This document shows, one piece after another, positions 61,800 through 64,000 of a stretch of DNA of 64,000 nt. This stretch comes from Rhizobium album (GTDB lineage: Bacteria > Pseudomonadota > Alphaproteobacteria > Rhizobiales > Rhizobiaceae): the NCBI RefSeq assembly GCF_003122325.1, contig NZ_QFBC01000011.1, positions 62,001 to 126,000 on the forward strand. Direction: 5' to 3'. Under the pieces are notes generated by a model. It was not told the origin of the DNA. It worked only from the letters and a program-made list of their open reading frames with translations, and ran no database searches. How positions within the stretch are numbered: the stretch's first letter is position 1; the number at the start of each line of letters is the position of its first letter. The translations under genes and the position numbers were made by a program.

Positions 61800-63475
61800 A
61801 TAACGGGAACGACATCATGACGACTGCGCCACGCGCCGATCTCATCCTCACCCATGGCCGCATTTACACGGTCGATCCGAACAATTCCTGGGCCGAAGCC
61901 GTCGCCATCTCCGGCGGCCGCATCCTCGCCGTCGGCAGCGCCGCCGAGATCGAGGCCTACAAGGGCGAAGGCACCGAGGTCGTCGATCTCGAGGGACGCA
62001 TGGCCATGCCGGGTTTTGCCGATGTTCACAACCACATCATGATGGGCGGCCAGGCCGACCTGTTCGAGACACAGATTAGCGCCGGCGCCTCGGTCGATGC
62101 GATCTGCGCCCATGTGCGCCAGCAGGCGGAAGCAGCAAGCCCCGGCCAGTGGATCGTCGCCAACCAATGGGGCGCCGATATGATCACGGCCCTGAACAGC
62201 GAGGCCTCGCTGGCAAAGCTCGACGCCGCCAGCCTCGGCCATCCGGTGCTGCTGCGCGACGAGACCATGCACAATCGCTGGGTCAACAGCGAAGCGATGC
62301 GTCTCTCGGGCATTTCCGGCAACCAGCCCGATCCGCCGGCCGGCGCCTTCGGCCGCGACCCGGCGACCGGCCGCCTGACCGGCCTGCTGATCGAATCCGC
62401 CGCCGGCATCGTCGAGCGCGTCGCCGCCGACCACTTCACCGAGGCGATGGGCGAAGCCGCCGTCGCCCGCGCCGTCGAGATCGTCAATTCCTACGGCGTC
62501 ACCGCCTTCCAGGATGCCGCCTCGGTGCTGCCGATCCTGAAAGCGCTCACCGGCCTCGACGCCAAGGGCGAGCTGACCGCCTGGGCCGTCACCTCGCTGC
62601 CGCTGATCGAGCCGTCCTTCATGTTCGGCCTGTCCGGCGACGAGCTGCTGGCGCTGCGCGACGAATACCGCACCCGCCACGTCCATCCGAACTACACGAA
62701 GATCTTCCTCGACGGCGTGCCGGGTGCGCGTACCGGCGCTTTCCACGACGCCTATGTCGACGATGCGGCCCATCCCCACGGCTATCGCGGCGAAACGCTG
62801 GTCACCTATCCCGACCTCGTCAAATATGTCGACAAGTCGGAAAAACTGGGCATGGGCCTGAAGATCCATTGCGCCGGCGATTATGCCGTCACCGAGATGC
62901 TCGACGCCGTCGAGGCGGTGCGCCATTTCAACGGCCCGACCAAGGTGCTGCACCACATCGCCCATGCCAGCTACATCCGCCAGGAGGATGTCGCCCGCTT
63001 CGCGCCCCTCGGCGTGGTCGCCGATCTCTGCCCGATGATCTGGTATCCGACGACCTTCCTCGAAGGCCACAAGGAAGTTATGGGCGAGGAACGCGCCACC
63101 CGCTTCTGGCCGATTGCCGACCTTCAAAAGACCGGCGCATTGCTCGCCGGCGGCTCGGACTGGCCGGTCATCCCCGTGCCCGATCCGCTGACCGGCATCG
63201 AGGGCATGGTGACCCGCCAGAACCCGTCCGGCGCTTTTCCCGGCGTTTCGCTGTGGGCCGAGCAGGCGATCGATCTGGCCACGGCGCTGCGCATCTTCAC
63301 GCTCAATTCGGCCATCGCCATGGGTATCTCGGAGGAAACCGGCTCTATCGAGCCCGGCAAATCGGCTGACATCATCGTCCTCGACCAGAATGTTTTCGAC
63401 GTGCCGGCGAACCGCATCGCCGCCACCAAGGTCGTGACCACATATTTCGAAGGCCGCGCCGTCTACCGGCGCTAG
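61793..63475 (+). CDS. Amidohydrolase family 3 (YtcJ-like), second copy
   Basis: 560-residue metal-dependent hydrolase, paralogous to 32782. Metal ligands are HNH (ADVHNHIM), the core loop is TKIFLDGVPGARTGAFHDAY, then KIHCAGD, and the last Asp is in GGSDWPVIPV. Shared blocks with the first copy include IFLDGVP, HHIAHAS/HHIAHGQ and the C-terminal TYFEGR. The start is either ATG 61793, within the inverted repeat, or ATG 61817. A binding protein of branched-chain amino-acid type follows after 57 bases, so an imported amide or peptide-like substrate is likely. Confidence 0.87.
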   Translation: MNHNGNDIMTTAPRADLILTHGRIYTVDPNNSWAEAVAISGGRILAVGSAAEIEAYKGEGTEVVDLEGRMAMPGFADVHNHIMMGGQADLFETQISAGASVDAICAHVRQQAEAASPGQWIVANQWGADMITALNSEASLAKLDAASLGHPVLLRDETMHNRWVNSEAMRLSGISGNQPDPPAGAFGRDPATGRLTGLLIESAAGIVERVAADHFTEAMGEAAVARAVEIVNSYGVTAFQDAASVLPILKALTGLDAKGELTAWAVTSLPLIEPSFMFGLSGDELLALRDEYRTRHVHPNYTKIFLDGVPGARTGAFHDAYVDDAAHPHGYRGETLVTYPDLVKYVDKSEKLGMGLKIHCAGDYAVTEMLDAVEAVRHFNGPTKVLHHIAHASYIRQEDVARFAPLGVVADLCPMIWYPTTFLEGHKEVMGEERATRFWPIADLQKTGALLAGGSDWPVIPVPDPLTGIEGMVTRQNPSGAFPGVSLWAEQAIDLATALRIFTLNSAIAMGISEETGSIEPGKSADIIVLDQNVFDVPANRIAATKVVTTYFEGRAVYRR

Positions 63476-63532
63476 TCTTCAGGGGAGAGCGCCCGTTGCA
63501 GCAGCGACGGGTAAACAGGGAAAGGGAGCAGC

Positions 63533-64000
63533 ATGACATCCACCAGAAACATTTTCCTCGCCTCCGCGGCGACGGCGCTCGGCCTCTTCGCCGCCAGTGC
63601 CTCGGCTGAGGCCGCGCCGACCTGCGCGAACGGCCCGATCCAGATCGGTGCCGTCTCCACCGTCACCGGCGTCGCCGACTTTTCCGAAGCACCCAAGGCG
63701 ACGGGTGCGGTTTTCAAGCAGCTCAACGATGCCGGCGGCATCAACGGCTGCAAGATCGAATACACGATTGCCGACGACAAGGGTGACCCGCAGGTTGCCG
63801 CCCAGGCCGCTCGCGACCTGATCGACAACAAGGGCGTCGTGGCGCTTGCCGGCGGCGCCAGCCTGCTCGATTGCGCCGTCAACGCCGCCACCTACAGCCG
63901 TAACGACGTCATGGCCGTCCAGGGCGTCGGCGTCGATCCGCTCTGCTTCAACGCGCCGAGCGTCGCCCCCGTCAATGTCGGCCCCTATACGCTGAGCACC
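63533..64000 (+). CDS. Branched-chain amino-acid-type periplasmic binding protein, N-terminal part
   Basis: 156 codons visible before the right edge cuts the gene. A signal peptide (LASAATALGLFAASASAEA) precedes PIQIGAVSTVTGVADFSEAPKATGAVF and the LivJ-type pattern NDAGGINGCKIEYTIADDKGDPQVAAQAARDL (shown in parts NDAGGINGCKIEY and ADDKGDPQVAAQAARDL). AAAGGGAGCAGC precedes ATG 63533. It probably forms the start of a HAAT-type ABC importer operon with the amidohydrolase upstream. The substrate is unknown. Confidence 0.85.
   Translation, partial: MTSTRNIFLASAATALGLFAASASAEAAPTCANGPIQIGAVSTVTGVADFSEAPKATGAVFKQLNDAGGINGCKIEYTIADDKGDPQVAAQAARDLIDNKGVVALAGGASLLDCAVNAATYSRNDVMAVQGVGVDPLCFNAPSVAPVNVGPYTLST

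Noticed and set aside
1-64000. CRISPR arrays, tRNA or rRNA genes, prophage or plasmid replication genes
   Set aside because: I saw no regularly spaced repeats, cloverleaf, rRNA core sequence, integrase or RepABC pattern anywhere in the window.

Overview
The window reads as a high-GC alphaproteobacterial accessory replicon, most probably from the Hyphomicrobiales (Rhizobiaceae/Phyllobacteriaceae type). Reasons: strong GC codon bias that gives long antisense shadow frames, dense ABC-transporter and catabolic operons, a DUF982 protein (a family concentrated in rhizobia), polar operons with ATGA overlaps and GGAGG ribosome binding sites, and no housekeeping, tRNA or rRNA genes. No plasmid replication, phage, IS or CRISPR element was seen.

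Layout, left to right. 1-435: truncated S10 peptidase and a possible TetR remnant. 436-6751 (minus): a sugar-type ABC importer with an SDR and a D-erythronate dehydrogenase-like enzyme. 7078-15742 (plus): an aerobic CO dehydrogenase cluster in the order coxC/H-like, M, S, L, D, E, F, G. CoxL carries the form I active-site loop AYRCSFR, and a strong terminator follows coxG. 15981-18821: a junction zone with a GntR-like FCD protein, a truncated solute-binding protein gene and an inserted secreted VCBS/RTX/DUF4214 protein.

18915-34431: a large catabolic locus. A seven-gene minus operon (HMG-CoA-lyase-like enzyme, two enoyl-CoA hydratases, CaiB CoA-transferase, acyl-CoA ligase, NMO-type flavoprotein, aldehyde dehydrogenase) sits next to a MarR regulator and a plus-strand set (Pot-type ABC importer, class III aminotransferase, amidohydrolase). 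An almost identical 23-bp site with a palindromic core lies before the minus operon and in the divergent marR/importer region, so the two halves look like one regulon. I infer a route in which an imported amine is transaminated, oxidised, activated as a CoA ester, hydrated and cleaved. The substrate is unknown.

34752-39971: a LysR regulator divergent from a four-gene Fe/AfuA-like or phosphonate-like ABC importer. 40256-44019: a DUF1194 protein, an unusual fusion of a multi-TM domain with a periplasmic amino-acid-type binding domain, and a DAACS-like symporter lacking the canonical NMDGT motif. 44543-44932: a stand-alone CZB zinc-sensor domain protein. 45196-49596 (minus): a second Pot-type importer with an isochorismatase-like hydrolase. 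49782-54682 (minus): two glycoside hydrolases. The promoter regions of these last two operons share GTATAC/GTACAC-centred palindromes. 54919-61531: a PNPOx-like protein, a hypothetical, a 1236-residue hybrid sensor kinase, a small protein, a CBS-pair protein and DUF982. 61793-64000: a second amidohydrolase with the start of a branched-chain amino-acid-type binding protein that runs off the window.

All functions are read from motifs by eye. No database search was run.
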